A DNA stretch of 64,000 nucleotides from Psychroserpens sp041224425 (lineage in GTDB: Bacteria; Bacteroidota; Bacteroidia; Flavobacteriales; Flavobacteriaceae), in NCBI RefSeq assembly GCF_041224425.1, contig NZ_JBGFGL010000077.1:416947-480946 (forward strand), in the 5' to 3' direction. Within the stretch, counting starts at the first letter, position 1; every line of letters begins with the position of its first letter. Positions 34,138 through 42,652 of this stretch are shown here, piece by piece. The notes below the pieces were generated by a model. It saw only the letters and a list, made by a program, of their open reading frames with translations. It was not told where the DNA came from and made no database searches. The position numbers and the translations under genes are program-made.

Positions 34138-34714
34138 ATACCTCTCTCAAATGATTCAAATGTTGTTTCTTTCTATAAGCCTTATAGTGCTTACAGAATT
34201 TTGTATGGTACTGATGGCTTTCCATGAAATCAATTTGAATGGCATGCCATTCTTTTCTAGTGAGTTTGGGATTAAAATACTTTAGTTCCTCATATAATAA
34301 TTCACTCACAGCTTCAAAATGTTTTGTTCCGAGATATTCCAAATCAGCATCCGCTATTATTTCCTCTAAGTGTGTATTTGGTCGTTGTGGAATTTTAGTT
34401 GCCATGATCATTCCACAAATAGCTTCAACGTCTTCTTTCGAAATCCCGAACTTGGGCAACTCTTTTCTTGCTATATCGCAACCTATTTTTTCATGCTCGT
34501 TATGTGTTTGGATAAATCCGACATCATGATATAAAGCAGCAACTTTCAGCAAAAATAATTCATGTCTTGAAACCGCTTCTTTGGAAGCAATATATATTAC
34601 TTTTTCCAAAACATATTTGGTATGCTCGACACTATGATAGGTTAAATATTCCGGTAATTCTGAAGATAGAACTGTAAGAATATGCTTTTTTATGCTTTTG
34701 AAGTTCTCTCGCAT
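34136..34714 (-). CDS. HD-domain phosphohydrolase
   Basis: A 192-residue HD-superfamily protein. The metal ligands are visible: His27/His31 (YHSVEHTKYV), the HD pair at 63-64 (ALYHDVGF), downstream histidines (THNEHEKIGCD) and the later Asp (IIADADLEYLG). It is probably a cytoplasmic phosphohydrolase; the substrate is unknown. I start at the ATG at 34714, which overlaps the stop of the upstream YitT gene by one base (TGATG), so translation is coupled. A TTG one codon earlier is less likely. Confidence 0.87.
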   Translation of the reverse strand: MRENFKSIKKHILTVLSSELPEYLTYHSVEHTKYVLEKVIYIASKEAVSRHELFLLKVAALYHDVGFIQTHNEHEKIGCDIARKELPKFGISKEDVEAICGMIMATKIPQRPNTHLEEIIADADLEYLGTKHFEAVSELLYEELKYFNPKLTRKEWHAIQIDFMESHQYHTKFCKHYKAYRKKQHLNHLREV

Positions 34715-35604
34715 CAATGCCCATGTTTTTTACTAAGCAGTCCACCTCCTACTTCATTAATATTTTGAACAAACATAAATGCCTTGGGATCTTTTTCAGC
34801 TATAGCCTTTTTGATTTTATGGACTTCCAATCTGGTGACTACAGCAACAACAATATCGCAATCGTGCTTCACACCAAAGGAACCAGGTAAGTTTCCGCGT
34901 TCTCCTTTATATACTGTGATGGCTTTATTGAAGTCGTTCACGATCATGGATTTTACCAATTCTGAGTTCGGTGAAATAATGGTTAAGGAAATCAATTTTT
35001 CAAATCCATCAACAACATAATCAGACACCTTAACAGCAGTAAAAAATGTCAAAATAGAATACATCGCTTTTTCCAATCCTAGAAATATGGCTATAATTAG
35101 GAATATTGATGTATTAATAGCCATGATGATTTCTGAGGTTGTTAAACCAAACTTCTTATTAGTGAACTCAGCAATAATTTCCAAACCGTCAATTACACCT
35201 CCACCACGAATAACAAAGCCAATTCCTAGTCCGACAAAAACACCTCCAAAAGCAGCGACCAAGAAATGATCTTTGGTGACTTCCGGAATCGGTAAAAAAA
35301 TAAGGGCTATTCCTAAAAATATTAAAGATAATAACGAGTGCAAAGCAAAGTTCTTCCCTATTTTTTTAAAGCCGATAATCACAAAAGGAATGTTTAAAAG
35401 CAATAAAGGAATCCAAACATCTATGTGATAAAACTCATGTAGTAAAATTGAAATCCCAAGCAAGCCACCATCCAGAAAATGATTAGGAATCATAAAACCT
35501 TTAATGGCTACAACGGCACATATAACGCCTAATAGTTTTAAGAGTATGGATTTAAATGAAAAGATATTACGTAAATCTAGCGGCTCAGAAATTGCTGTAC
35601 TCAT
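34714..35604 (-). CDS. YitT family membrane protein (DUF161/DUF2179)
   Basis: A 296-residue protein with five to six membrane segments in the first 200 residues. The glycine-rich motifs NHFLDGGLLGISILLH and GLGIGFVIRGGGVIDGLEIIA are characteristic of YitT proteins. The soluble C-terminal DUF2179 domain (SMIVNDFNKAITVYKGERG, CDIVVAVVTRLEVHKIKKAI) ends in KKHGH. Its function is unestablished, possibly transport. I take the ATG at 35604; the upstream TTG at 35655 would add 17 polar residues. It is translationally coupled to the HD protein and lies between the two secreted paralogues on the opposite strand. Confidence 0.88.
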   Translation of the reverse strand: MSTAISEPLDLRNIFSFKSILLKLLGVICAVVAIKGFMIPNHFLDGGLLGISILLHEFYHIDVWIPLLLLNIPFVIIGFKKIGKNFALHSLLSLIFLGIALIFLPIPEVTKDHFLVAAFGGVFVGLGIGFVIRGGGVIDGLEIIAEFTNKKFGLTTSEIIMAINTSIFLIIAIFLGLEKAMYSILTFFTAVKVSDYVVDGFEKLISLTIISPNSELVKSMIVNDFNKAITVYKGERGNLPGSFGVKHDCDIVVAVVTRLEVHKIKKAIAEKDPKAFMFVQNINEVGGGLLSKKHGH

Positions 35605-35740
35605 TAGGTTAATGATTGGTTGGTTAACATTTACTAAAATACTGTTTTTTAACAAAGTAAAAACTTAACCTTTATTGAAATTGATTAAAGACTAAATTTA
35701 ACTAACTGTATTACAGCTTATTATAACAACAATTGAGTTT

Positions 35741-35758
35741 TTGGCACGCTAATTGATT
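35741..35758 (+). promoter_or_regulatory. Putative sigma-54 (-24/-12) promoter
   Basis: TTGGCACGCTAATTGATT has a perfect -24 half (TTGGCACG) and the -12 half TTGAT, with GG and G separated by 10 nt. It lies about 50 bp before the ATG at 35793. An inverted repeat CTGTA-T-TACAG sits at 35706-35716, 27 nt upstream of the -24, and could be an activator or repressor site. Confidence 0.65.
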
Positions 35759-35792
35759 TGTATGTGTTGTAACAATAAAAACCTTGACAATT

Positions 35793-36929
35793 ATGAAAAA
35801 ATTAATTCTTTTATTATCTGTAGTCTTCCTTTCAGGAAATGCAGTATCAGCTTTAACCAACACGACCAGCAATTATGTTAGAGGTTATGGTAATTCTTTC
35901 ATTTTTGTTGAGAATGGTATTGAATTTTCAGTGTTTGCTGACGGACAGTTTGATTTTTATATGCAAAACTATGGTCCAAATGTAAATGTTGCGGTCAATA
36001 CACCTGGAGTTTCTATAAGTTTCAACTCAGGATACGATTACAATCCTTATGTACAATATGACGACTTTGGAGCTATCATTCAGATAGAGAACACACCTAT
36101 ATTTTACGATTATTATGGTCGTGTTACGCAAATAGGTAATATCAACATACACTATAATAACTTTGGTCGAGTAGCACGTGTAGGAGGTTTATTTGTATAC
36201 TATAACAGAAACAGAGTGTTTACTCACTTTACTGGATACATCAATGTTTACAACCGTTATTATGTATACAGACCATGGCATCGATTCTATGTGATTCCTT
36301 CGGCAAGTTATTGTGTGGTTTACAATAGACCTTACAGACAGTATTATACACCTGTTAGACATACTTACTACAGACCTTACAGAAACAATGTAAGACAACC
36401 AGTTAGAGTTAATAGCAGACGAGATGTGGTGGCTAGTAATGGACGTAGAGGCACCAGTATTAATACAAGATATCGTCAGGAAGCGACACTTAGAGGTAAT
36501 AATACTCATACAACACGCTCTAATTCAAGAGCAGTAACCTCTAGAAATAACAACACGCGTTCTAATGCTAGTATCAATAGATCAAACACAAATAGAAATA
36601 GCTCAGCACGTACTAATAGATCAAATACAACTAGAAGTAACACCAGTGCATTAAGCTCAAGAAGCAATGATAGAGCTACAACAACTAGAAATGTGACCAG
36701 AAGCAATACTTCTGTGTCTAATAATAGAAGTTCAGTTAGAAAAAATACATCGATTAGAAAACCAAACCGTTCCGATACTCGTATATCTAGTAAAAGAGCA
36801 ACAGTAAAGTCGTCAAAATCGATGCAGCAAATGAAGAGCAACAGAAAAAGCTCTAATGTAAAAAGCAAAAGTTCAAGAAGTACAAGTAGACCTTCGACTT
36901 CAAGAACATCAAGAACAAGAACACGATAA
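35793..36929 (+). CDS. Secreted protein of unknown function with basic low-complexity tail, paralogue 2
   Basis: The start is the ATG at 35793 (MKKLILLLSVVFLSGNAVSA, a signal peptide); a TTG at 35784 is not needed. The protein is 378 residues. It shares with the protein at 33392 the block FVENGIEFSVFADGQFDFYMQ and the YGRVxQIGNINIHYNNFGRVARVGG repeats. A tyrosine/arginine-rich stretch (YNRYYVYRPWHRFYV, YYTPVRHTYYRPYR) follows, then about 165 residues of Ser/Arg/Asn/Thr low complexity (RSNTNRNSSARTNRSNTTRS) ending RTSRTRTR. The tail is strongly basic and probably disordered; it might bind polyanions or the cell wall. It is preceded by a putative sigma-54 promoter. Confidence 0.82.
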   Translation: MKKLILLLSVVFLSGNAVSALTNTTSNYVRGYGNSFIFVENGIEFSVFADGQFDFYMQNYGPNVNVAVNTPGVSISFNSGYDYNPYVQYDDFGAIIQIENTPIFYDYYGRVTQIGNINIHYNNFGRVARVGGLFVYYNRNRVFTHFTGYINVYNRYYVYRPWHRFYVIPSASYCVVYNRPYRQYYTPVRHTYYRPYRNNVRQPVRVNSRRDVVASNGRRGTSINTRYRQEATLRGNNTHTTRSNSRAVTSRNNNTRSNASINRSNTNRNSSARTNRSNTTRSNTSALSSRSNDRATTTRNVTRSNTSVSNNRSSVRKNTSIRKPNRSDTRISSKRATVKSSKSMQQMKSNRKSSNVKSKSSRSTSRPSTSRTSRTRTR

Positions 36930-36962
36930 TTTAGATATATAATTTTTTGGTTGGTTAGTTGG

Positions 36963-37006
36963 AATTTCCCATAAGCAGTATGCCTCAAAGCACCTTATGG
37001 GATTTT
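36963..37006 (+). terminator. Probable terminator after the 35793 gene
   Basis: CCCATAAG (36968-36975) pairs with CTTATGGG (36994-37001) around an 18-nt loop and is followed by a short, imperfect T-run. It lies between convergent genes. Confidence 0.45.
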
Positions 37007-37019
37007 CCCATTTTATACC

Positions 37020-38483
37020 TTAGCTTTTAAATAACTTGGTATATCTTTTAATGACTTCTGAAATATCGTCAGAAATCCTAAGCTTAGTAACCAAAAAAGC
37101 ATAGATAATTCCTAATAAAAGTGATTTCAAACCAATATTCACTATAGGATGAAATGAAAATTCCCAAAAGTAAAATGCCAACACGCAAAGGATTATAAGT
37201 AATAAGATTTTCAGACTTTGTATCGTAAAAGGAAGCATTCCAAACTTCTGCTTCACAAAAATGATTTTTATGGTATTGTAAATCACTACGGCTATCATCG
37301 TAGCAAGAGCCGATCCGTTAATGCCATACAAAGGAATCAGGATCATATTGAGAACAACAGCAGTAACGGCTAGGATAACGCCAAAAACCAAAATCATTCT
37401 ATAATAATCACTATTAAAAAGAATGGCATTATTATTTCCCAATACATTATCATAGAGCTTTGCTATACTTATCAAAAACACCACTACCAATCCGCCAGAA
37501 AACTCCGATGGGATGATTTCATAAAGTTGATTTATATTGACAACAATAAGCAAGAAAACAAAACCACTAATTACAAACAAAGTCAAAGAGCTACGCTGAT
37601 ATAAATCTCTAAGTTCAGTTGTATTTTTATCATTTATGAAGGTTGCGGTCAATGGCAACATAATTTGATGCATAGCACGTTGCGGAACCGCAATGACAGT
37701 CGCAATAAAAACAGCTACACTGTAATAGGCTACTTTTTCAATAGCAATATAGTTGTTCAACATAAATTTATCAATATCCAAAATCATGGTCGCTATTGAA
37801 CCTGCAATAATGATTAAACTTGAATATTTTAGAATAGAACCTATATTTCCAATCCTTTCAAACCTAAACACTGGAAGCCTGATGTAAAATGCATTAGTTA
37901 GCATGAGCAACATTCTTAAAACATAAACGCCAACAAGTCCAATCAAAAATTGATCAATTGTAATCCACTGAAAAAACAATGCAAATAATAAACACATGGC
38001 ACCAACCCGATGAAAAACCTCTTTAAGGAAATTTCCATAAACCGTTTGCATTTGAACCTTTACCCAAGCATAGAAAACTTCAAAATAGGCCATACATAAA
38101 GCCGTAATGAAGATATACCAAAGATAATCGCCTACAATAGGATTTTTTTGAGAGAGCAATGATGCAATCGTATCGTAACCCAAATAACCAAGTACACCTA
38201 CCGGAACAGCTAATGCCAAGGGCAAAAAGAGCATCAAGGTTAAAAAACTATTCAATGAATTTTTAGACTTAAACGAGGAATAGTATTTTACCAAGGTATT
38301 ATGTGCTCCGAAAGCCATCAATGGCATCATAATATTAGCAGTAGATAAGATATAAGCAACCAATCCGTAATAGGTGTCACTCATAAATTCGGTGTAAAGG
38401 AAAAGTGTATTTATGGCACCTAAACCAAACCCCAAATAGGTTGTTATGGTGTTTTTAAATGACTGGTTAATGACGATTCCCAT
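37020..38483 (-). CDS. Wzx-like oligosaccharide flippase
   Basis: A 487-residue integral membrane protein of the polysaccharide-synthesis/MOP (MATE-like) superfamily, with about 12-14 hydrophobic helices spread evenly along it. The N-terminal TITTYLGFGLGAINTLFLY and the central STANIMMPLMAFGAHNTLVKYYS are typical of the group. Such proteins flip lipid-linked glycans to the periplasmic face of the inner membrane. It is the last gene of a four-gene minus-strand operon, 20 bp after the glycosyltransferase, so it probably exports the glycan made there. Confidence 0.87.
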   Translation of the reverse strand: MGIVINQSFKNTITTYLGFGLGAINTLFLYTEFMSDTYYGLVAYILSTANIMMPLMAFGAHNTLVKYYSSFKSKNSLNSFLTLMLFLPLALAVPVGVLGYLGYDTIASLLSQKNPIVGDYLWYIFITALCMAYFEVFYAWVKVQMQTVYGNFLKEVFHRVGAMCLLFALFFQWITIDQFLIGLVGVYVLRMLLMLTNAFYIRLPVFRFERIGNIGSILKYSSLIIIAGSIATMILDIDKFMLNNYIAIEKVAYYSVAVFIATVIAVPQRAMHQIMLPLTATFINDKNTTELRDLYQRSSLTLFVISGFVFLLIVVNINQLYEIIPSEFSGGLVVVFLISIAKLYDNVLGNNNAILFNSDYYRMILVFGVILAVTAVVLNMILIPLYGINGSALATMIAVVIYNTIKIIFVKQKFGMLPFTIQSLKILLLIILCVLAFYFWEFSFHPIVNIGLKSLLLGIIYAFLVTKLRISDDISEVIKRYTKLFKS

Positions 38484-38503
38484 AGTTCCCTCTTCTATTT
38501 AAA

Positions 38504-39784
38504 CTAATCTTTTAGTAGCTCAGCAAGAGATTTGGTAAGCGCTTTTCTACTGTATTGTTGCAAACCAATACCATTTACTGATAATGAATCGGATTTAAAC
38601 GCTTCAAAATACAATAAAATCTGTGATTTTAGAGCTTGCTTTTCCGTGTAGCTAAAATAGGTTCCCGTATTTGTGGTTTTCAAAATAGATTCAACATCTG
38701 AATCTTTTGGTCCAATTCCTAAAATAGGTGTTTGCGAAACCATATACTCAAAAAGTTTTCCTGGAATTATAGCTTTAGTATCTTCGGAATCAATCTCAAT
38801 CAATAGTAAAACTTGTGATTGCATCTGGGCTTTTACAGCCGCTTCATGACTCACATAACCTTGAAAATTCACATAATCTGAAAGTCCGAGATCTCTAATG
38901 GTTTGCATGACAACATCACTGACAACACCTATCAGGTTAAGCTGAAATTGCTCTGCAAAAGAAGTATCTTCATCAATTAACTCTTTTAGCACATGCCACA
39001 AAGCCTTCGGGTTTCTTTCCGATAAGAGCGATCCAATATGCGACATGGTAAATTTAGAATCTTTATCTGGTCGTTGAATGTGGTGGACATCATAACCATT
39101 GGTAATTACCGAAATTGGTCTGTTGGTTTTATTTGAAAATTCTGTTTTTGTGTTGTTACTAGTAACTATAATATGATCTGATGCATTTAAAACTTTAGTC
39201 TCTAAGGCACTATGTTTTTGTTTTGAGGACTTCGTTAGTTTCAGTGTTTTATGATATCCTATGGTGGTCCACGGATCTCTAAAATCAGAAATCCATTTGA
39301 TTCCTAAATCTTGTTTTAACTGAAGTCCGATAAGATGTAAACTGTGTGGCGGACCAGTTGTGACAAGAGTTTTTATATTGTTTTCTGAAATATATTCTGA
39401 AAGAAATTTCACCGAAGGTTTGACCCAATTTTTACGAGCATCTGGAATGAAAAAATTTCCTCGAATATACAGCAGTAATTTTTGAGCAATGGTTTGTTTT
39501 TTTTGCTCAGGAATCACACCAGAACTAATATCTTTTGTGTTTTTCTTTGACAATAAATTTGCAAAACGATAAGGCTCTTTGATAGGTTGTTTTATAACTG
39601 TTGTTTCCTTTGGAACCTCATTTAAGAGTGTTTCATCTACGATAGGATAATTCGGATTTTCAGGACAATACACAATCGGTTCAAAGCCATTTTCTGGTAA
39701 ATATTTGGTAAACTTCAACCATCGTTGTACACCTGGACCTCCAGCTGGTGGCCAATAATACGTAATGATGAGAACTTTATCCAT
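38504..39784 (-). CDS. Glycosyltransferase, GT4 type
   Basis: A 426-residue glycosyltransferase with a GT-B fold. The N-terminal Rossmann half begins KVLIITYYWPPAGGPGVQRWLKFTKYLPENGFEP, a typical GT4 glycine loop. The C-terminal half has DHIIVTSNNTKTEF, ISVITNGYDVHHI, FTMSHIGSLLSERNP and FEYMVSQTPILGIGPKDSDVESIL, with the family's acidic sugar-nucleotide site around KAIIPGKLFEYM. It acts at the cytoplasmic face of the inner membrane in surface-glycan assembly. The donor and acceptor are unknown. It is the third gene in the glycan operon. Confidence 0.9.
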   Translation of the reverse strand: MDKVLIITYYWPPAGGPGVQRWLKFTKYLPENGFEPIVYCPENPNYPIVDETLLNEVPKETTVIKQPIKEPYRFANLLSKKNTKDISSGVIPEQKKQTIAQKLLLYIRGNFFIPDARKNWVKPSVKFLSEYISENNIKTLVTTGPPHSLHLIGLQLKQDLGIKWISDFRDPWTTIGYHKTLKLTKSSKQKHSALETKVLNASDHIIVTSNNTKTEFSNKTNRPISVITNGYDVHHIQRPDKDSKFTMSHIGSLLSERNPKALWHVLKELIDEDTSFAEQFQLNLIGVVSDVVMQTIRDLGLSDYVNFQGYVSHEAAVKAQMQSQVLLLIEIDSEDTKAIIPGKLFEYMVSQTPILGIGPKDSDVESILKTTNTGTYFSYTEKQALKSQILLYFEAFKSDSLSVNGIGLQQYSRKALTKSLAELLKD

Positions 39785-39813
39785 GCATCAAAAAGATTAG
39801 CGTTAAAACGAAT

Positions 39814-42246
39814 TTAATCTTTGTTTTTTCTAAACTCCATGAACAATCCGCCAAGTAATATCAAACCAAAAAGAATTGAACTTGCCAGAGCGATAGTGCT
39901 TCCTGTCTTTACAACCTGAGGTTCAAATTTAAACTCAATATCATGCTGACCAGATGGCACTTCCAAACCTCGCAAAACGTAATTCACTCGATGTATTGGA
40001 ACTGCTTTTCCATCAATGGTCGCGACCCATCCATGACTATAATACATTTCAGAAAACACAGCAAAGCCATCATTAGGATTTACCGATTTATATTTTAAAT
40101 TATTCGGCTTATATTCTGTTAATTCTATGGAAGCTGTTGAATCAACCTGAAACTTTTTAGATAATAACACATCTTCTGTTGTGACAGCTTTCTTCTTCGT
40201 ATTTAAACTATCTAAAGCTAAAATCTCATTATTAGCAGAATCTAATTTCTCTAAATCTTCAACAAACCATGCATTCCCATTAGCATCTTGGTTCAGGTAT
40301 GGAAATACTTGACCTTCTTCCTCTGCTATAATGTATTTGGAATTCAGCATGTTGATAACGTTCATATTGTTTTTAGCTATATGAAAATCATAAAGTTCAT
40401 CAAAACGCTTCAATTTAGCTGCGTGATAACCATTTAATGAATTATGGAAATAGGCAGCACGAGCTGGCGCTCGACTTCCTTCATTGGAAATGTCCCAAAC
40501 TCTAAAATAGTCTTTATCATTTAAGATTTCCTTATCTGCTGCGTTCGGCTGGTAAGGCTTATCAACCTTTAGAGCAGATACAAAATCGTCATTATTGACA
40601 TAGCGTCTATCGACAGCTACCAAATCGAAAAGAATCAAAATAGCAAACACTCCAATCGTTAGATTTTGGGATATCTTACTTTTCAAAAAGATAAAAATTG
40701 TTCCTGCAGAAATAAGTACAAGGATCAATGTTCTCAAAGTATCCTGAATGAAAAAAGATTTTCTATCTTCTCGTAGAGCGTCAACAAAAGCTTCTCCAAA
40801 TTGACCATACACCTGTCTGTAATACCCATCATTCACACCTACAAAATCAAATGAACCACTGAACACTAAAAATCCTAATGCCAAACCACCAGTAATAATC
40901 GTCGTGTATTTTAACGTTTTAATTTTGGCATCTTCCGTTTGTGTGCTTTCAAATAATTTTACCAATCCGAAAATTGCTAACACAGGAACACATAATTCGA
41001 GAATAACCTGAATAGAACTTACAGCTCTAAACTTATTGTAAAGTGGCACATAATCAATAAAGAAGTTGGTTATAAACGCAAAAGGTTGGCTATCGCCATA
41101 CGATAAAATCAAAGACAATAAACTTCCGCCAACAAGCCACCATTTTAGACGTCCTTTAACCATAAAAAGCGCAAAGACAAACAAGAATAACACGACTGCT
41201 CCAATATAAGCTGGCGCTTCTACAATGGTTTGCTCGCCCCAATATGTCGGGACATTCTTCGCTTCATTCAAAGCCTCAATAGGACTGGCTCCCAAGCTTG
41301 TATAGAACTCAAAAAGCGCAGAATCCTTTCCAACATCTTCTCCACTTCCTCCACCTAAAAATCGTGGAATATAGAGATTGAAAGTTTCCAGAATTCCGTA
41401 GCTATACTCTGTGATATAGTCTTTACTAAGTCCGTTAGTAACCGCTCTAGCAGACCCATCAGGATTGATGGTCAACTCACTTGGACCACGACTACTCTCT
41501 TTTACATATTCTTGGGTTGCCAAAACATTTGTGGCATTTAATCCAACAGAAAGTATGGCTGCAATAGATAAAATACCAACAACCTTAAAAAACTGAGGTA
41601 ATTCCTGTTTTCTATAAGCATCAATGAGATAAGCGATTCCAAGAACGATCACCAATAACAATAGATAATACGTCATTTGAAAATGATTGGCACATATCTC
41701 TAAACCGAGAGCCACTGTGGTCAAGATAAATCCGAGAATATATCGTTTCTGAAACGTTAGTATAATACCACTTAACACTAATGGCATATAGGCAATGGCA
41801 TGAGCTTTACTATTATGGCCAACACCAAGAATGATAATAAGATAGGTTGAAAAGCCAAAAGCCAAGGCACCTAAAGCCGCTAACCTAAATTCAACTTTTA
41901 AGGCTAAGAGTAAAATATAAAACCCAAGTAAATAGATAAACAGATAGTCTGCTGGTCGTGGTAAAAACCGTAAGGAAAGGTCTAATTTTTTAATATAATT
42001 ATGAGGATATTTAGCCCCTAATTGATAAGTTGGCATGCCTCCAAAGGCACTGTTGGTCCAATAGGTTTCCTCGCCTGTCTGTGCCTTAAAATCCTTTTGC
42101 TGTTTAGACATCCCAATGTAGTGCATGATGTCACTTTGAAAGATTTTTTTACCTTGAAGAACCGGACTGAAATATGCTAGGGAAACTGCCACAAAACCAA
42201 CAATTATCAGTAAATGTGGAAGTACTTTTTTAAAAGAAAATGCCAT
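39814..42246 (-). CDS. YfhO family membrane protein
   Basis: An 810-residue protein with a membrane region of some 12 helices in the first 530 residues and a C-terminal extracytoplasmic domain of about 250 residues, then one last helix (IALASSILFGLILLGGLFM). The motif SDIMHYIGMSKQQKDFKAQTGE after the first helix and GVGHNSKAHAIAYMPLVL are typical of YfhO, a GT-C-like family that glycosylates lipoteichoic acid in Bacillus. In Bacteroidota its substrate is unknown. It is the second gene of the glycan operon and is probably a lipid-linked sugar transferase. Confidence 0.88.
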   Translation of the reverse strand: MAFSFKKVLPHLLIIVGFVAVSLAYFSPVLQGKKIFQSDIMHYIGMSKQQKDFKAQTGEETYWTNSAFGGMPTYQLGAKYPHNYIKKLDLSLRFLPRPADYLFIYLLGFYILLLALKVEFRLAALGALAFGFSTYLIIILGVGHNSKAHAIAYMPLVLSGIILTFQKRYILGFILTTVALGLEICANHFQMTYYLLLLVIVLGIAYLIDAYRKQELPQFFKVVGILSIAAILSVGLNATNVLATQEYVKESSRGPSELTINPDGSARAVTNGLSKDYITEYSYGILETFNLYIPRFLGGGSGEDVGKDSALFEFYTSLGASPIEALNEAKNVPTYWGEQTIVEAPAYIGAVVLFLFVFALFMVKGRLKWWLVGGSLLSLILSYGDSQPFAFITNFFIDYVPLYNKFRAVSSIQVILELCVPVLAIFGLVKLFESTQTEDAKIKTLKYTTIITGGLALGFLVFSGSFDFVGVNDGYYRQVYGQFGEAFVDALREDRKSFFIQDTLRTLILVLISAGTIFIFLKSKISQNLTIGVFAILILFDLVAVDRRYVNNDDFVSALKVDKPYQPNAADKEILNDKDYFRVWDISNEGSRAPARAAYFHNSLNGYHAAKLKRFDELYDFHIAKNNMNVINMLNSKYIIAEEEGQVFPYLNQDANGNAWFVEDLEKLDSANNEILALDSLNTKKKAVTTEDVLLSKKFQVDSTASIELTEYKPNNLKYKSVNPNDGFAVFSEMYYSHGWVATIDGKAVPIHRVNYVLRGLEVPSGQHDIEFKFEPQVVKTGSTIALASSILFGLILLGGLFMEFRKNKD

Positions 42247-42274
42247 GAAAACAAATTATCAATGAAGTCGAAAT

Positions 42275-42550
42275 TTACTCAATTTCTTCGTAATCTACGT
42301 ACTCACCTATACTTTTGTCTGAAGAATTCTCACGTTTAGGAACCTTATCTATAACCGTTTCCCCTTCTTTGTGCTTAGGTTCATTTTTCTGCTGATAAAA
42401 CTGTCCTCCGTATTTTTCTTGCATTTTTCTAGACATGTATCGTAGAAGATAAGGAGCAAAAATGCGCGACAGAATCTTGATTCCATAATAGATCAAGAGG
42501 ATGATTAGAATCGTTCTTACAAAACCGACAAATGAGGCTGTTTGTAGCAT
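42275..42550 (-). CDS. DUF4834 small membrane protein
   Basis: A 91-residue protein starting at the ATG at 42550 (MLQTASFVGFVRTILIILLIYYGIK). It has one membrane helix at about 9-25, then a basic segment (LLRYMSRKMQEKYGGQFYQQ) and a charged, probably disordered C-terminus ending DYEEIE. An upstream TTG at 42568 lies inside a -7 promoter element, so the ATG is preferred. It matches the DUF4834 pattern; function unknown. It is the first gene of the minus-strand glycan operon, 28 bp before the YfhO gene. Confidence 0.8.
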   Translation of the reverse strand: MLQTASFVGFVRTILIILLIYYGIKILSRIFAPYLLRYMSRKMQEKYGGQFYQQKNEPKHKEGETVIDKVPKRENSSDKSIGEYVDYEEIE

Positions 42551-42565
42551 AAATAAATATTTAAA

Positions 42566-42573
42566 CAAAAATA
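42566..42573 (-). promoter_or_regulatory. -7 element of the glycan operon
   Basis: TATTTTTG on the minus strand matches TAnnTTTG and ends 16 bp before the ATG at 42550. No -33 TTG is seen at the right distance. Confidence 0.5.
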
Positions 42574-42582
42574 CAATTATAT

Positions 42583-42594
42583 GTATTTAAATAC
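42583..42594. promoter_or_regulatory. Palindrome in divergent promoter region
   Basis: GTATTTAAATAC is a perfect 12-bp palindrome between two divergent -7 elements (42566-42573 and 42628-42635). It could be an operator for both genes, but AT-rich palindromes also arise by chance. Confidence 0.3.
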
Positions 42595-42627
42595 GGTTAT
42601 AGTTACTTAAAAAAAATATAAAATCTC

Positions 42628-42635
42628 TATATTTG
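42628..42635 (+). promoter_or_regulatory. -7 element of the outer-membrane protein gene
   Basis: TATATTTG matches TAnnTTTG and ends 17 bp before the ATG at 42653. No clear -33 is visible. Confidence 0.5.
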
Positions 42636-42652
42636 ATTCAAATACAAACCCT

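Noticed and set aside
36506..36988. Antisense ORF of 160 residues opposite the 35793 gene
   Set aside because: It is leucine/glutamate/valine-rich only because it mirrors the Ser/Arg/Thr-rich low-complexity tail, which contains few stop codons on the other strand. It has no promoter and no family resemblance.
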